A stretch of DNA of 64,000 nucleotides from Acinetobacter nosocomialis NIPH 2119 (GCF_000368085.1 NZ_KB849239.1:2394170-2458169); one strand, 5' to 3'. Shown: positions 1 through 9,438, counted from the first letter of the stretch. The notes: generated from the sequence alone by a model not told the origin. Translations and numbers: made by a program.

Positions 1-99
1 GGTGCAGTCGGTGCAGTCGGTGCAGTCGGTGCAGTCGGTGCAGTCGGTGCAGTCGGTGCAGTCGGTGCAGTCGGTGCAGTCGGTGCAGTCGGTGCAGTA
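1..99. repeat. 9-bp tandem repeat encoding Thr-Ala-Pro
   Basis: The unit GGTGCAGTC is repeated head to tail ten times without error, followed by an eleventh unit with a changed last base. It continues to the window edge, so the true copy number is larger or unknown. The unit is three codons long, so copy-number change by slippage would lengthen or shorten the FilE-like protein without shifting frame. Confidence 0.95.
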
Positions 100-404
100 T
101 TTAATTTTTTTATAGCGCGTGATTCAAACTTTTTAGGTTCTTTTGAATTATGAAGATTCTCAAAAGGTGCTTCTTGAACAGGTATAACGACAGATTTAGG
201 CTGCGCCACTTGCTTCGGTGCTTCGATTCTAATATTTGATTGCTTCTGTTCGACTTTTTTACTCGGCACAATCATTGGTCGACCATCTGGACCAATGATT
301 GTATAGAACCCATCTGCATAAGATACAGAAACGCTTGCTATCGCAACACATAAAGTTGAGATAGCAAATCTAGGTCGAAACATCCTTTTATATTGTTTTA
401 CCAT
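1..404 (-). CDS. filE: FilE-like secreted repeat protein (N-terminal part, runs off window)
   Basis: Only the N-terminal part lies in the window. An ATG at 404 overlaps the filD stop codon; a second in-frame ATG lies at 383 and could be the true start, and neither has a well-placed ribosome binding site. A basic N-terminus and hydrophobic stretch ending near SVSYA suggest a Sec signal peptide, followed by a short segment with GFYTIIGPDGRPM. After a Lys/Glu/Pro-rich linker the protein enters a run of Thr-Ala-Pro tripeptides encoded by a 9-bp DNA repeat that reaches the window edge. It follows filA-D on the same strand, and its position matches the gene called FilE in Acinetobacter. The biochemical role is unknown; a surface stalk or periplasm-spanning linker is an inference from the repeat. 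Confidence 0.75.
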   Translation of the reverse strand, partial: MVKQYKRMFRPRFAISTLCVAIASVSVSYADGFYTIIGPDGRPMIVPSKKVEQKQSNIRIEAPKQVAQPKSVVIPVQEAPFENLHNSKEPKKFESRAIKKLNTAPTAPTAPTAPTAPTAPTAPTAPTAPTAPTA

Positions 405-2068
405 TTTGTTCTATAGCTCAAACCAAGTACTGTAACTTTTGTATTCGTTTTTACATCTAAACCAGAATATGGGTTTAATAAAATATTATCGACACCACAC
501 TTATTCGACAATGTACTCGTACAAGCTGGAATATTGTCACGACTACGTAAGAAACCCACTGAAAGATCTAGATCAGTATCCGCATCAAAACGGTACCCCA
601 CCCCAAGACCAAATAATTGTGCATTATTGATCGGGACCATGGTATTACGTTTATCATCAGGTATTGAACTGGCACGAGGTTCATAACCTGCTCTTAATTT
701 CAAACGATCAGTTGCTGAATATTCAAGACCAATCCCCCAGCTCCATGGCGAGGTAAATTTCAGTGGCAATGATAATGAATTATCGGTAACGTCATTAGAT
801 AAAAGCTTTGCTACTTTTAATAACGTAATTTGTCGATCAAATTCGAACTTAAATTTATTCCAAGCAGAATAATCGGTCCATCCCACATCAAAGTTAACTT
901 GTAAATCTGGTAATATTTTATATTTAATACCCGCTTGGAAATGTGCTGGATACTCGAGATCCATTGCAACTAAACCGGACTCAGTATCAGGAACATAACC
1001 AGGTAATCCGAGAATGGCAGCTAAAATTTGACCCGTAGCTGATGAGTTAAGACCGTTGATTAATTCTTGAGGTGCTCTGGCATTATTAATCATGTATTTG
1101 CCTTTTAAACGCATCTTGGCAGCACTTTGATAGACCATACCAAAACCAAAATCTTCTGTTGGTTCCCAGAGTAAACCTAGGTTATAACTTGGGCTTAATG
1201 ATTGTTCTAACGAAACTTGCAATGAACCCATTTTACCAAATGGATTCATACCTTCTTTTGCATTACAAATTCCCAATAACAATAGATCGGTAATCATATC
1301 GTTATTGTCTTTGAACGGTGCACATACCACATCATCAACCATACGCAATACACCAATCATCTCATTTGGAAAACGTAAATCAGTATTTAATGCGATTGCG
1401 TTATAGGACATCCCTATAGAAGCCCCAATTGATAAATGATCATTTACCTGATAACCAAACGATGGGGATAAATAAGTGATCCGTTCTACAGCAACTTGCT
1501 TACCCATGTAATTACCAGGATTACCATTCTCTGCTCCAAACCCTGCTACCAAGGGGGCATATACTGCTGTCGCATAAGTAACTTTTGAACCAGGTGGTTT
1601 ATAGGCAATTCCGGCTGTAGGAGCAACTAGAGGATATCCTCCTCCAAGATCAACCATTTTTTTTAGGATCGGCACATATAAGCTTGCGTACTCGACATCA
1701 CCATGCACTGTCCCTTTGAAATCTGTACAGATATTAGCGGAAACTTCCGGACCATCATTACAAACGAGAGGGTCATCTGAATAACCAAAAATGTTATAAC
1801 CAGGGGGCGCAGAAAACTCACGCTGAATATCAAAGTTAGCAAGAATTCCCTGTACATCGGTTTGCAACCCATCAATTTTTGCTAAGGCTGCAGGGTTAAA
1901 ATGAACTGCACTAATACCTGGAGGATCTGCAGTTACAGCATTCCCCATCGATAGTGAGCGAATATCAACAGCTAAGTTTTGTCCTAATTGAGCATTGGCA
2001 AAGCTAGAAAAACCGGAGATAACAATTGCCGCCGTTAGAGGACATAATTTAGGATATTTCACCTGCAT
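398..2068 (-). CDS. filD: FadL/OmpP1-type outer-membrane protein FilD
   Basis: A 556-residue protein with a signal peptide ending near SSFANA, then the OmpP1/FadL/TodX N-terminal signature (RSLSMGNAVTADP, followed by HFNPAAL). The rest is alternating-polarity sequence typical of a beta-barrel and ends in an aromatic residue. FadL-type channels move hydrophobic molecules across the outer membrane by lateral diffusion; whether FilD does this is not known. It starts 6 bp after filC and overlaps the start of filE, so it is part of one transcript. Annotated Acinetobacter genomes call this gene a putative pilus assembly protein, but the sequence looks like a porin or channel rather than a pilus component. 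Confidence 0.88.
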   Translation of the reverse strand: MQVKYPKLCPLTAAIVISGFSSFANAQLGQNLAVDIRSLSMGNAVTADPPGISAVHFNPAALAKIDGLQTDVQGILANFDIQREFSAPPGYNIFGYSDDPLVCNDGPEVSANICTDFKGTVHGDVEYASLYVPILKKMVDLGGGYPLVAPTAGIAYKPPGSKVTYATAVYAPLVAGFGAENGNPGNYMGKQVAVERITYLSPSFGYQVNDHLSIGASIGMSYNAIALNTDLRFPNEMIGVLRMVDDVVCAPFKDNNDMITDLLLLGICNAKEGMNPFGKMGSLQVSLEQSLSPSYNLGLLWEPTEDFGFGMVYQSAAKMRLKGKYMINNARAPQELINGLNSSATGQILAAILGLPGYVPDTESGLVAMDLEYPAHFQAGIKYKILPDLQVNFDVGWTDYSAWNKFKFEFDRQITLLKVAKLLSNDVTDNSLSLPLKFTSPWSWGIGLEYSATDRLKLRAGYEPRASSIPDDKRNTMVPINNAQLFGLGVGYRFDADTDLDLSVGFLRSRDNIPACTSTLSNKCGVDNILLNPYSGLDVKTNTKVTVLGLSYRTKW

Positions 2069-2074
2069 ATCTCC

Positions 2075-3259
2075 TTATTTTTGTTTTTTGTTAAAACCTA
2101 AAATATCTAACGGGAATGACAAACCAAGAGAAATATCTGGTGCATCTTCGGTTAAACCAATACCAACAGTACCATTAACAATCGTTTCAGGTGAAACGCG
2201 AACACCTAAAGCAAAAGATAACATTCCACTACTTTGATCTGGTGATTTATACGACTCACCATTATTAAATTGGAATTCAGCATTTGTATTAAAACTTTGC
2301 TGATATGACATCGTCAAAGACACGTCATAGTTAAATGAATAAGCAAAACCAAATGAGAAACCGCCACTAATCCCTGGATCAAAAGATTCTAAAATGCGTG
2401 AACCTCGGGCTTGATTAAGGCCACTTTCTTTAAATCCATAATTGGCAGATGCAGAAGCGAAGAGAACAACTGGATCAATATATTTTCGAGTACTCGCCCC
2501 TACACCAACCGAGTAATATCCCTTACCTGTTGACAGCTCATCTATACCGATTTCATAAGGACTATCGCCTGTTTTAGTTGATACGCTACCAAAAAGTACG
2601 AGTGGTAAACGGCCTTGCTTTAATGGAAAAGGTTCCCAGCGTGCACCAAAAGAAATATCACCTAAACCAGCTGTTGTTTTATCTTTAATAATCTCAGACT
2701 TAGCAACAAAAGGAAGAGTTGCAGACAAGGTTAAGTTATCTAACACCCCATATTGGAAAGTAAAACTATTCGTTAATGTGTGGTTAGCATCTTCTTCAAC
2801 ACGTAAACGGTTAAGTTGAGAAGAATTATCCGATAAGGCTAAATCAATACGAGCGTCACGATAGTAAGTGTAATCAAGGTCATAGTAAGAAGAAATTACG
2901 CCCTTCTTAATCAAAGAATATTGACGTTCATTTGAAGTAAATACTTCTTGTAAATTTGTCTCCTGACTAGCATCACCTTCTTTTTTCTGTAACGCACTTG
3001 CAGCTTGATGTGCCTCACTATTTGGAGCTGGGGCTGCGGCATTCGTATCTACTACATTTGATGCTTGCGTAGTATTATCTGTTGTAGCTGAACTAGAGGT
3101 TATAGCTTCTGAAGAGCCAGAGCTTTCTGTTCCATTTGCTACAGTCTGATTCGTATCAGATACTTGTGCTTGCTGTACTTGATCTTCGGCATAGATTGTC
3201 CCTGTAATGGCACTCATACTTAAGGCCAACACACTCATCTTCATCCATCGATTATTCAT
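2075..3259 (-). CDS. filC: FapF-like outer-membrane barrel protein FilC
   Basis: A 394-residue protein. The ATG at 3259 is preferred because AGGA sits six bases upstream; a TTG at 3274 is the alternative. A signal peptide (to about GTIYA) precedes a Ser/Thr/Ala/Gln-rich low-complexity segment (about residues 25-90). Next comes a region with NLQEVFTSNERQYSLIKKG and then YYDLDYTYYRD, followed by an outer-membrane barrel. From memory this arrangement and these motifs resemble FapF, the outer-membrane channel of Pseudomonas functional amyloid export, which has an N-terminal coiled coil and plug before a 12-stranded barrel. The neighbouring C39 peptidase gene (FapD also belongs to C39) strengthens this. 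FilC is therefore a candidate exporter of a fil-encoded substrate; this is inference. Confidence 0.85.
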   Translation of the reverse strand: MNNRWMKMSVLALSMSAITGTIYAEDQVQQAQVSDTNQTVANGTESSGSSEAITSSSATTDNTTQASNVVDTNAAAPAPNSEAHQAASALQKKEGDASQETNLQEVFTSNERQYSLIKKGVISSYYDLDYTYYRDARIDLALSDNSSQLNRLRVEEDANHTLTNSFTFQYGVLDNLTLSATLPFVAKSEIIKDKTTAGLGDISFGARWEPFPLKQGRLPLVLFGSVSTKTGDSPYEIGIDELSTGKGYYSVGVGASTRKYIDPVVLFASASANYGFKESGLNQARGSRILESFDPGISGGFSFGFAYSFNYDVSLTMSYQQSFNTNAEFQFNNGESYKSPDQSSGMLSFALGVRVSPETIVNGTVGIGLTEDAPDISLGLSFPLDILGFNKKQK

Positions 3260-3303
3260 GTTTTTCCTACCCAATTTATTTATTTTACTAACTTTAAAAT
3301 TGA

Positions 3304-4137
3304 CTATTTGCGTTTGTAATAAAGACGCATATAGGTTTCTATCGGCTGTCCATATGTCGGCGAATGATTATCGTTATCTAGCACACGTCTCATGGTTGAA
3401 GCTTTATTTGCTAAACGATCAAAGTTAAATGCTGGATATTGAACATCAACAAAAGCATATCTATTGACCGTGGCATCTTCGACATGACGCATATCTGCAT
3501 CTTTTAATGCCAATAGATCTTTACGCTGTGATTCAGGAACAGAAATAACAAATAAAGTATTATTATCCCAAATTTGTTTAAAACGACTTTCATCAAAGCT
3601 GATATTCCCTAAAGCAGGGTCAGCTACATATACTCTTCCATCTTTATAAGCTTTATATACGACAAAATGTTTAAAACCTGCATAAGAAATAGGCACAATT
3701 GCAGGCTGACCGAGTTTAACTAAATCAGAAAACTCACCTCGATAACCACCGCTGTCTAAACCAATTGCTGTGACAAAGCGCTTCATATCAAGTAATGAGA
3801 AACTTCGGCGCTCAATAATACGTTGATATTCGCCATACTGAAGCAAACCACTCATTGTTTGCTGTTCAGTTAAACTCGTTCCCACATAGCCATTTAATAA
3901 AGTCGTAAGTGCAGCAGAGCCACAACTATAATCATAGGCTTGTCGAACAATGCCACGAAACTGGTCTTCTAAAGCCGGTTTTATTGTGACAGGTTCAATA
4001 TGGTTTCGATGAAATGATAAATTACGTGAATCGGCAGTCTCTGTATAATAAACAGTTCCCGGCGGCTTTTTTTCTATTTCGAAGGCTTCTGTCGCAAAGT
4101 AATACATCAATGCTGAGCCTAAAACTATCTCTAACAT
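3304..4137 (-). CDS. filB: C39-family cysteine peptidase FilB
   Basis: About 277 residues from the ATG at 4137; a GTG two codons upstream is possible, and neither has a clear Shine-Dalgarno sequence. A hydrophobic N-terminal segment (LEIVLGSALMYYFA) could be a signal anchor. The peptidase C39 core is recognisable: the catalytic Cys in YDYSCGSAALTTLL near residue 72, the catalytic His in GFKHFVVY near residue 155, and the Asp of VADPALG. C39 peptidases usually cleave double-glycine leaders as domains of ABC exporters; here the domain stands alone, as in FapD of the Pseudomonas Fap system. Its substrate is unknown. It is 45 bp upstream of filC on the same strand and separated from filA by a terminator. 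Confidence 0.88.
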   Translation of the reverse strand: MLEIVLGSALMYYFATEAFEIEKKPPGTVYYTETADSRNLSFHRNHIEPVTIKPALEDQFRGIVRQAYDYSCGSAALTTLLNGYVGTSLTEQQTMSGLLQYGEYQRIIERRSFSLLDMKRFVTAIGLDSGGYRGEFSDLVKLGQPAIVPISYAGFKHFVVYKAYKDGRVYVADPALGNISFDESRFKQIWDNNTLFVISVPESQRKDLLALKDADMRHVEDATVNRYAFVDVQYPAFNFDRLANKASTMRRVLDNDNHSPTYGQPIETYMRLYYKRK

Positions 4138-4394
4138 AAGCACTTGGTCTAAATGGTGGCCTAACCGGCCTTATTCATTTTATTCTTAGAGCAATAGCTC
4201 TACATCCCTGTGTGTTGAAGATACCTTTTTTTTTTGTAAAAAACAGCTTTTTTTTAATCTTTTTGATGAATGCATAGTTTTACATTTATAAACTGTTAAT
4301 TAATTCTCATTTAAATATTTTATATTCTTTCTTATTATATAAGCTAATATTATTTAAATAGAAAAGTATAGATATTAGTTTTATTAAGATAAAT
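4138..4394. other. AT-rich intergenic region upstream of filB
   Basis: No gene is visible. The stretch is strongly AT-rich with two long T runs on the plus strand (ten T near 4226-4235 and eight near 4248-4255). It must hold any separate promoter for filB-E, since a terminator follows filA, but I could not single out one -35/-10 pair among many AT-rich candidates. Confidence 0.5.
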
Positions 4395-4423
4395 AAAAAA
4401 GCGCGTATAAACGCGCTTTTTAT
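4395..4423 (-). terminator. Terminator after filA
   Basis: An inverted repeat with arms AAAGCGCGT and ACGCGCTTT around a four-base ATAA loop, flanked by A and T runs. It lies 12 bp after the filA stop in the minus direction. It should reduce transcription from filA into filB, giving filA a higher transcript level than the rest. Confidence 0.85.
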
Positions 4424-4434
4424 CAGTCTTTAAA

Positions 4435-5286
4435 TTAGTGACCAGAAATAGTAATTGTAGAAGTCCCTACATTTAAACCTTGAATTTCTAAATCACCAAT
4501 TGAAGCATTACCCGCTGCACCTAGGTGTACGCCCTGTGCATAAACGTTCATACCTTGCGTACTGTTATTTTGGATACGTAAGCCTGTAGGAACAACAGAA
4601 ATATTCGCATTTACATCCAAGTCACCAGTTGTATTACCTGAACCACGAACCATTACTTTGTCTAGGACAATTTTACCACCACCAGCAGCATCATTAATAC
4701 CGAAGTTAGATAGTGTTAAACCACCTTGCAAGCTAGAGTTCACTTTGATCATTGCGCCTTGCGGAGTTGAACCTAACTGAACATTTGCAGAAATTTGACC
4801 CAAAGATAAATCTAAACCAGAGATAATTTCAGTTGGAGCAGTTTCAGTAATACCACGTACAGCCGTAGTTGTATTTAATGTACCGGAAGTACCTACACCA
4901 ATTGAACCAACATGCACGTCAACCGCACCTACTGTTGCTGCAACGTTTAAGAAAGCACCATTTGAACCTGAAGCACCATTTGTATCAATCGCTAAATCTA
5001 AAAGATTACCTGTACCTTTTTGAGTTACCGTAACACCACTAATTGCGATTGAACCCGCTGTACCTGAAGCGCCAGTAATACCTGTTGATGTTGCTAAACC
5101 ATCATTATCGTGTAGGTATAATTTATCGATAGAAATACCACCAGAACCCAAAGCAATACCGATATTAATACCGTCTTGACCTGTAGCAGCACTAAGCGCT
5201 GCATCATCCATTGATTGCATTGCCATAGCATTTGCACTGATAGCTAAAGAAGAAACTAAAGCAAGTTTAGTGAACATTTTCATTGA
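4435..5286 (-). CDS. filA: FilA, secreted Gly/Ala/Ser/Thr-rich protein
   Basis: About 283 residues when started at the second Met (MKMFTKLAL; ATG at 5286), with GGGAGAGTGCTCA just upstream as ribosome binding site; a start at 5304 would add MLLGEC and place the same sequence inside the coding region. The signal peptide ends near ANAMA. Directly after it is MQSMDDAALSAATGQDGI, a motif (acidic residues, then TGQ-G) that I recognise from a family of secreted proteins annotated as DUF6160. The rest is rich in Gly, Ala, Ser, Thr, Asn and short hydrophobic repeats, with no Cys in the mature part, typical of adhesins or amyloid-forming secreted proteins. In context it is the likely export substrate of FilB/FilC; that is inference. 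Confidence 0.85.
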   Translation of the reverse strand, partial: SMKMFTKLALVSSLAISANAMAMQSMDDAALSAATGQDGINIGIALGSGGISIDKLYLHDNDGLATSTGITGASGTAGSIAISGVTVTQKGTGNLLDLAIDTNGASGSNGAFLNVAATVGAVDVHVGSIGVGTSGTLNTTTAVRGITETAPTEIISGLDLSLGQISANVQLGSTPQGAMIKVNSSLQGGLTLSNFGINDAAGGGKIVLDKVMVRGSGNTTGDLDVNANISVVPTGLRIQNNSTQGMNVYAQGVHLGAAGNASIGDLEIQGLNVGTSTITISGH

Positions 5287-5304
5287 GCACTCTCCCAAGA
5301 GCAT

Positions 5305-5601
5305 TTATTTTTTGACTTAACCACTCTTACTGTCTCAAGTTGCATTTTTCTTTTGTGGCAACCGAAACTTCCAATCCTTGAGTAGTTTTGCTTAGCAATT
5401 ACTAAATTACAGCTACGTTAATTTTTGTTCAACTACTGTAATGCACTTTTTGCCAATTACCCGACAAACGGTACCGATATTGATTGCCCGTTCGAATTCA
5501 TAAATTATTAGCAAAACTGAAAAATTGTTCGGTTGTTTTTTCTACGAAATATTAAACTCTTTCGACTCATCCGTTTGATGGACTAGAAGTTGTAGTAAAC
5601 T
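5305..5601. other. Divergent intergenic region filA/pabB
   Basis: No coding sequence is evident in these 297 bases. The region must contain the promoters of filA (minus) and pabB (plus). I could not assign confident -35/-10 pairs, and no riboswitch or strong hairpin was recognised. Confidence 0.4.
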
Positions 5602-6990
5602 ATGTCACCTCTTCCAAGTACTTATATGTTTAAAATGTCTCAGTTAAAGAAAAAAATCTCTTTAGAAAGCTCTCGATCTGCTGCCGATATTTTAAAAAAA
5701 TTAGAAGAGTTAATCGGGCTTGTATATCTTCATGATGACAACAATCCGGTTATTGGGTTTCTTCCAAATAAATATTTAATTATTCAAAATTATAAAAATT
5801 TTTTATTTGAAAAATCGGACCTAAATAATTATCAAACTTCATCTGACATACAGAGTCTTATAGATTTTTCTCAATTTCAATCCCCAGATCTAAAAAACAA
5901 AAATATTGAAACTATAAGCTTTAATGGAGGATATATTGGTTTTATTAGCTATGACTTCTCTGCGAATCAATTTATAAATAATCAATTACATGAACAACCT
6001 TCTTTATTTATAGGTTGCTATCATTCTTTTATTAAAAATATAAATAATGAATGGTATTTTTTTAGCGATGAAAATAATGCATTAGAAATTTTTAAATATA
6101 TTTCAGATTTACTCAAAAAACCTTCTTCTAAACTAAAAAATAATATTTTTAAATTAGAAGAAAATATTCATCCTCGTTGGAATAAAAATAAATACTTAAC
6201 TGCCTTTCATAAAATACAAGAATATATTAAAGCAGGAGATTGTTATCAAATTAACCTTACTCAAGAATTCAGTGCAAATTTTACCGGCTCATTATTAAAT
6301 AAAGCAGAAGAGTTGTGGAATTTAACTAATGCTCCATATGCTGGTTATTTGAAGTTAGAAAATTTTGAGTTATTAAGCTGCTCTCCTGAATTATTTATTG
6401 AGTTTGATGTAGATAAGCAAATTAAAACCAGACCGATCAAAGGTACTATGCCTCGTTTTAAAAATGAAGAACAAGATTTACTTTCAAAGCAAACCTTAAA
6501 AAACTCTAAAAAAGATCAAGCAGAAAATGTCATGATCGTTGATTTATTACGTAATGATTTGAGCATTTATGCCAATACTGGCTCGGTAAAAACAACGAAG
6601 TTATTTGAAATTGAAAGTTTCAATCAAGTTCATCACATGGTAAGTGAAGTTACGGCTACACTTAAAAATGATATTAATCCTATGCAAATGTTACTCACTG
6701 CTTTACCAGGAGGTTCAATTACAGGAGCTCCTAAAATTCGAGCAATGCAAATTATTGAAGAGTTAGAAGGTGCGCCAAGAGGAGCATATTGCGGGACTCT
6801 GGGGTATTTTAATTTCGATGGCACGGGACGTTGGAATATTTTAATTCGCAGTTTTCAACAATATCAAAACCAACTCTCTATTTGGGCGGGTGGCGGTATT
6901 ACGATTGCCTCAGAAGCTGAGGCTGAATATCAAGAAAGTCTTGATAAAATCTCTGCTATGCTGAACTTAATGAACAGCACAGCAGAATAA
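5602..6990 (+). CDS. pabB: Aminodeoxychorismate synthase component I
   Basis: 462 residues of the chorismate-binding family. PabB with PabA converts chorismate and glutamine to 4-amino-4-deoxychorismate, the precursor of p-aminobenzoate for folate. Visible motifs are GDCYQINLTQEF, RPIKGTMPR (the Lys in PIKGT marks PabB rather than anthranilate synthase, which has PIAGT), VDLLRNDL, and GGSITGAPKIRAMQIIEELE. The start is uncertain: ATG at 5602, or ATGs at 5626 or 5635, because no good ribosome binding site precedes any of them. The first 600 bases are noticeably richer in A and T than neighbouring genes. It ends three bases from the convergent hisC stop, and no pabA is adjacent. Confidence 0.93.
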   Translation: MSPLPSTYMFKMSQLKKKISLESSRSAADILKKLEELIGLVYLHDDNNPVIGFLPNKYLIIQNYKNFLFEKSDLNNYQTSSDIQSLIDFSQFQSPDLKNKNIETISFNGGYIGFISYDFSANQFINNQLHEQPSLFIGCYHSFIKNINNEWYFFSDENNALEIFKYISDLLKKPSSKLKNNIFKLEENIHPRWNKNKYLTAFHKIQEYIKAGDCYQINLTQEFSANFTGSLLNKAEELWNLTNAPYAGYLKLENFELLSCSPELFIEFDVDKQIKTRPIKGTMPRFKNEEQDLLSKQTLKNSKKDQAENVMIVDLLRNDLSIYANTGSVKTTKLFEIESFNQVHHMVSEVTATLKNDINPMQMLLTALPGGSITGAPKIRAMQIIEELEGAPRGAYCGTLGYFNFDGTGRWNILIRSFQQYQNQLSIWAGGGITIASEAEAEYQESLDKISAMLNLMNSTAE

Positions 6991-6993
6991 ATA

Positions 6994-8079
6994 TTAAAGA
7001 ATATCTTGCTTCAATGTTTGAACTAAACGCGCATTTTGTTCATCAGTTCCAACCGTAATACGTAAAAACTGATTAATGCGAGGCTTATTGAAATAACGGA
7101 CAATAACGCCCTGCTCACGCAACTTTTGTGCTAATTGCCCAGCATCATATTGCGAATGCGTAGCGAATATAAAATTCGCTTTCGATGGCAAGACGTTAAA
7201 GCCAAGTTCCGTTAAATCACGAACAAGTTTTTCTCGACTTATAATGACCTTTTGACACTGTTCTTCAAAATAGGCTTGATCTTCAAAAGAAGCGACAGCC
7301 GCTGCAATAGCAAATCGATCAATTGGATATGAATTAAAACTATTTTTTACCGCTTCAAGTGCTGCAATCAAATGTGACTGAGCAATCGCAAATCCAACGC
7401 GTAAACCAGCCAAAGAACGAGACTTTGAAGTTGTTTGGCACACCACAAGATTTTCATAACGGTTTATCAAACTTACAGCTGACTCAGCACCAAAATCAAC
7501 ATAAGCTTCATCAATCACAACCACACGGTCTGGATTAGCTTGTAACACTTGTTCAATCTCTGCCAAGCTTAACGCAATACTGGTTGGTGCATTTGGGTTG
7601 GTAATAATAACCCCACCATTAGGCTGAGTATAATCTTTGACATCAATCTCGAAATTCTCATTGAGTGGAATTTCTTTTGTTTTTGTTCCAAAAAACTGGC
7701 TATAAACTGGATAAAAACTATAAGTAATATCCGGATACAGAATCGGTTCTTCTTGAAGGAAAAATGCTTTAAAAATATGAGCAAGCACCTCATCAGAACC
7801 ATTACCTACAAAAACTTGAGATACATCAATATCCTGTTGCTTAGCAATCGCTTGTTTTAAAGCTGTAGCATCCGGATCTGGATATAAACGAAGAGCATCA
7901 GCTTGTTCATGTAATACCGCTTGAACTGCTTCTACTACTTTGGGTGATGGCGGATACGGGTTTTCATTGGTATTTAACTTTAATAAATTCTGGATTTTAG
8001 GTTGTTCACCTGGCACATAAGGCTCTAGTTCACGAACCTCAGGACTCCAAAAACGCATTTGTGCTGTAGATACAGTCAT
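6994..8079 (-). CDS. hisC: Histidinol-phosphate aminotransferase
   Basis: 361 residues; a class I/II pyridoxal-phosphate aminotransferase converting imidazole acetol phosphate to L-histidinol phosphate with glutamate as amino donor. [12 protein letters not shown] near the N-terminus, NPNAPTS, the Tyr/Asp of VIDEAYVDF, and the PLP Lys in [15 protein letters not shown] are present. It is the last gene of the murA-hisG-hisD-hisC run and starts 69 bp after hisD. It faces pabB tail to tail with a three-base gap and no visible terminator between them. Confidence 0.96.
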   Translation of the reverse strand: MTVSTAQMRFWSPEVRELEPYVPGEQPKIQNLLKLNTNENPYPPSPKVVEAVQAVLHEQADALRLYPDPDATALKQAIAKQQDIDVSQVFVGNGSDEVLAHIFKAFFLQEEPILYPDITYSFYPVYSQFFGTKTKEIPLNENFEIDVKDYTQPNGGVIITNPNAPTSIALSLAEIEQVLQANPDRVVVIDEAYVDFGAESAVSLINRYENLVVCQTTSKSRSLAGLRVGFAIAQSHLIAALEAVKNSFNSYPIDRFAIAAAVASFEDQAYFEEQCQKVIISREKLVRDLTELGFNVLPSKANFIFATHSQYDAGQLAQKLREQGVIVRYFNKPRINQFLRITVGTDEQNARLVQTLKQDIL

Positions 8080-8148
8080 AGTCTTATCTCAAAAAAGGGC
8101 TGAAAGTCAGCCCTGAATAATCATTAAAAAAACTAAAAGGCTTAAGGC

Positions 8149-9438
8149 TTATTGATAACGATAACGAGCCGAACGTGCATGGGCATCAAGATTTTCTTGG
8201 ACAGCAAGGACATCAGCCGTCTTAGCTAATGTTTTAACGCCCTCTTTTGAGCACATAATCAAGCTAGAACGCTTTTGAAAATCATATACACCAAGTGGCG
8301 ATGAGAAGCGCGCTGTACCAGATGTTGGTAATACGTGATTTGGGCCAGCACAGTAATCACCAATTGCTTCAGGTGTATATCGTCCTATGAAAATTGCCCC
8401 TGCATGACGAATGTCTTCGCTCATTGTTTCAGCATCATCAAGACATAACTCCAAATGCTCTGGTGCAACCTGATTAATCAAATCAACAGCTTCTGCACGG
8501 TCTTTTACTAAAACTAAAGCCCCACGATTTTCAATCGATGTATGTGCAATATCAGCTTTTGGCAATTCACTTAAGTGTTTTTCAATTGCAGACTCTACAG
8601 CTTCTAGCAATGCTTCATCTGGAGTAATGAAAATAGCTTGAGCGACTGTGTCATGTTCAGCTTGAGATAATACATCCATCGCTAACCATTCAGCGTTATT
8701 CACACCTTCCGCATATACTAAAATTTCAGAAGGCCCAGCAATCATATCGATACCAACCTGACCAAATACAGCACGTTTTGCTGCTGCTACAAATCGGTTT
8801 CCAGGGCCCGTAATTTTATCAACACGTGGAACGGTCTGAGTACCATAAGCTAAAGCAGCAACAGCTTGTGCACCACCAATAGTAAATACTCGGCTAACAC
8901 CAGCTAAATAAGCAGCAGCTAAAACGAGTGGATTTAGTTCACCATTTGGCGCAGGCACCACCATAATAATTTCAGGTACACCTGCCACATGTGCAGGCAC
9001 TGCATTCATAAGTACAGATGAAGGATAAGATGCAAGTCCGCCTGGTACGTAAATACCAACACGGTCAAGTGGAGTCACTTTTTGTCCTAGGGTGTTACCT
9101 AAATCATCTACATAAGTCCAGCTATCTTGTTTCTGAGCCTCATGAAATGTACGAATACGATCAGCCGCGAGTTGTAAGGCTTCACGAATCTCTTTGTTTA
9201 AACCATCAAAAGCAGCTTTAAGTTGTTGTTGAGACAATTCTAGATCGGAAAATTGATGCGCTGGATGTCGATCGAACTGTTGAGTAAGTTTTAAAACATG
9301 ATCATCACCATGCTGACGAACATCAGCAATAATTTGATCTACTGTTTGAACTAAATTAGGATCATTAACAGTTTCAAAAGCTAAAAGCTCGGCAAAAACC
9401 TGTTTGAAGTTCTGATCTTGAGTCGATAAACGTCGCAT
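8149..9438 (-). CDS. hisD: Histidinol dehydrogenase
   Basis: 429 residues from the ATG at 9438 ([11 protein letters not shown]); an upstream in-frame start would add eleven residues that do not resemble the family. HisD performs the last two oxidations of histidine synthesis (histidinol to histidine, two NAD+, zinc-dependent). Typical motifs are [16 protein letters not shown], the [12 protein letters not shown] stretch, LSQAEHD, and GPNHVLPT near the C-terminus. It lies between hisG and hisC on the same strand. Confidence 0.96.
   Translation of the reverse strand: MRRLSTQDQNFKQVFAELLAFETVNDPNLVQTVDQIIADVRQHGDDHVLKLTQQFDRHPAHQFSDLELSQQQLKAAFDGLNKEIREALQLAADRIRTFHEAQKQDSWTYVDDLGNTLGQKVTPLDRVGIYVPGGLASYPSSVLMNAVPAHVAGVPEIIMVVPAPNGELNPLVLAAAYLAGVSRVFTIGGAQAVAALAYGTQTVPRVDKITGPGNRFVAAAKRAVFGQVGIDMIAGPSEILVYAEGVNNAEWLAMDVLSQAEHDTVAQAIFITPDEALLEAVESAIEKHLSELPKADIAHTSIENRGALVLVKDRAEAVDLINQVAPEHLELCLDDAETMSEDIRHAGAIFIGRYTPEAIGDYCAGPNHVLPTSGTARFSSPLGVYDFQKRSSLIMCSKEGVKTLAKTADVLAVQENLDAHARSARYRYQ

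Noticed and set aside
1..99. CRISPR-like array
   Set aside because: The repeats are 9 bp and contiguous with no spacers, so it is a coding minisatellite, not CRISPR.
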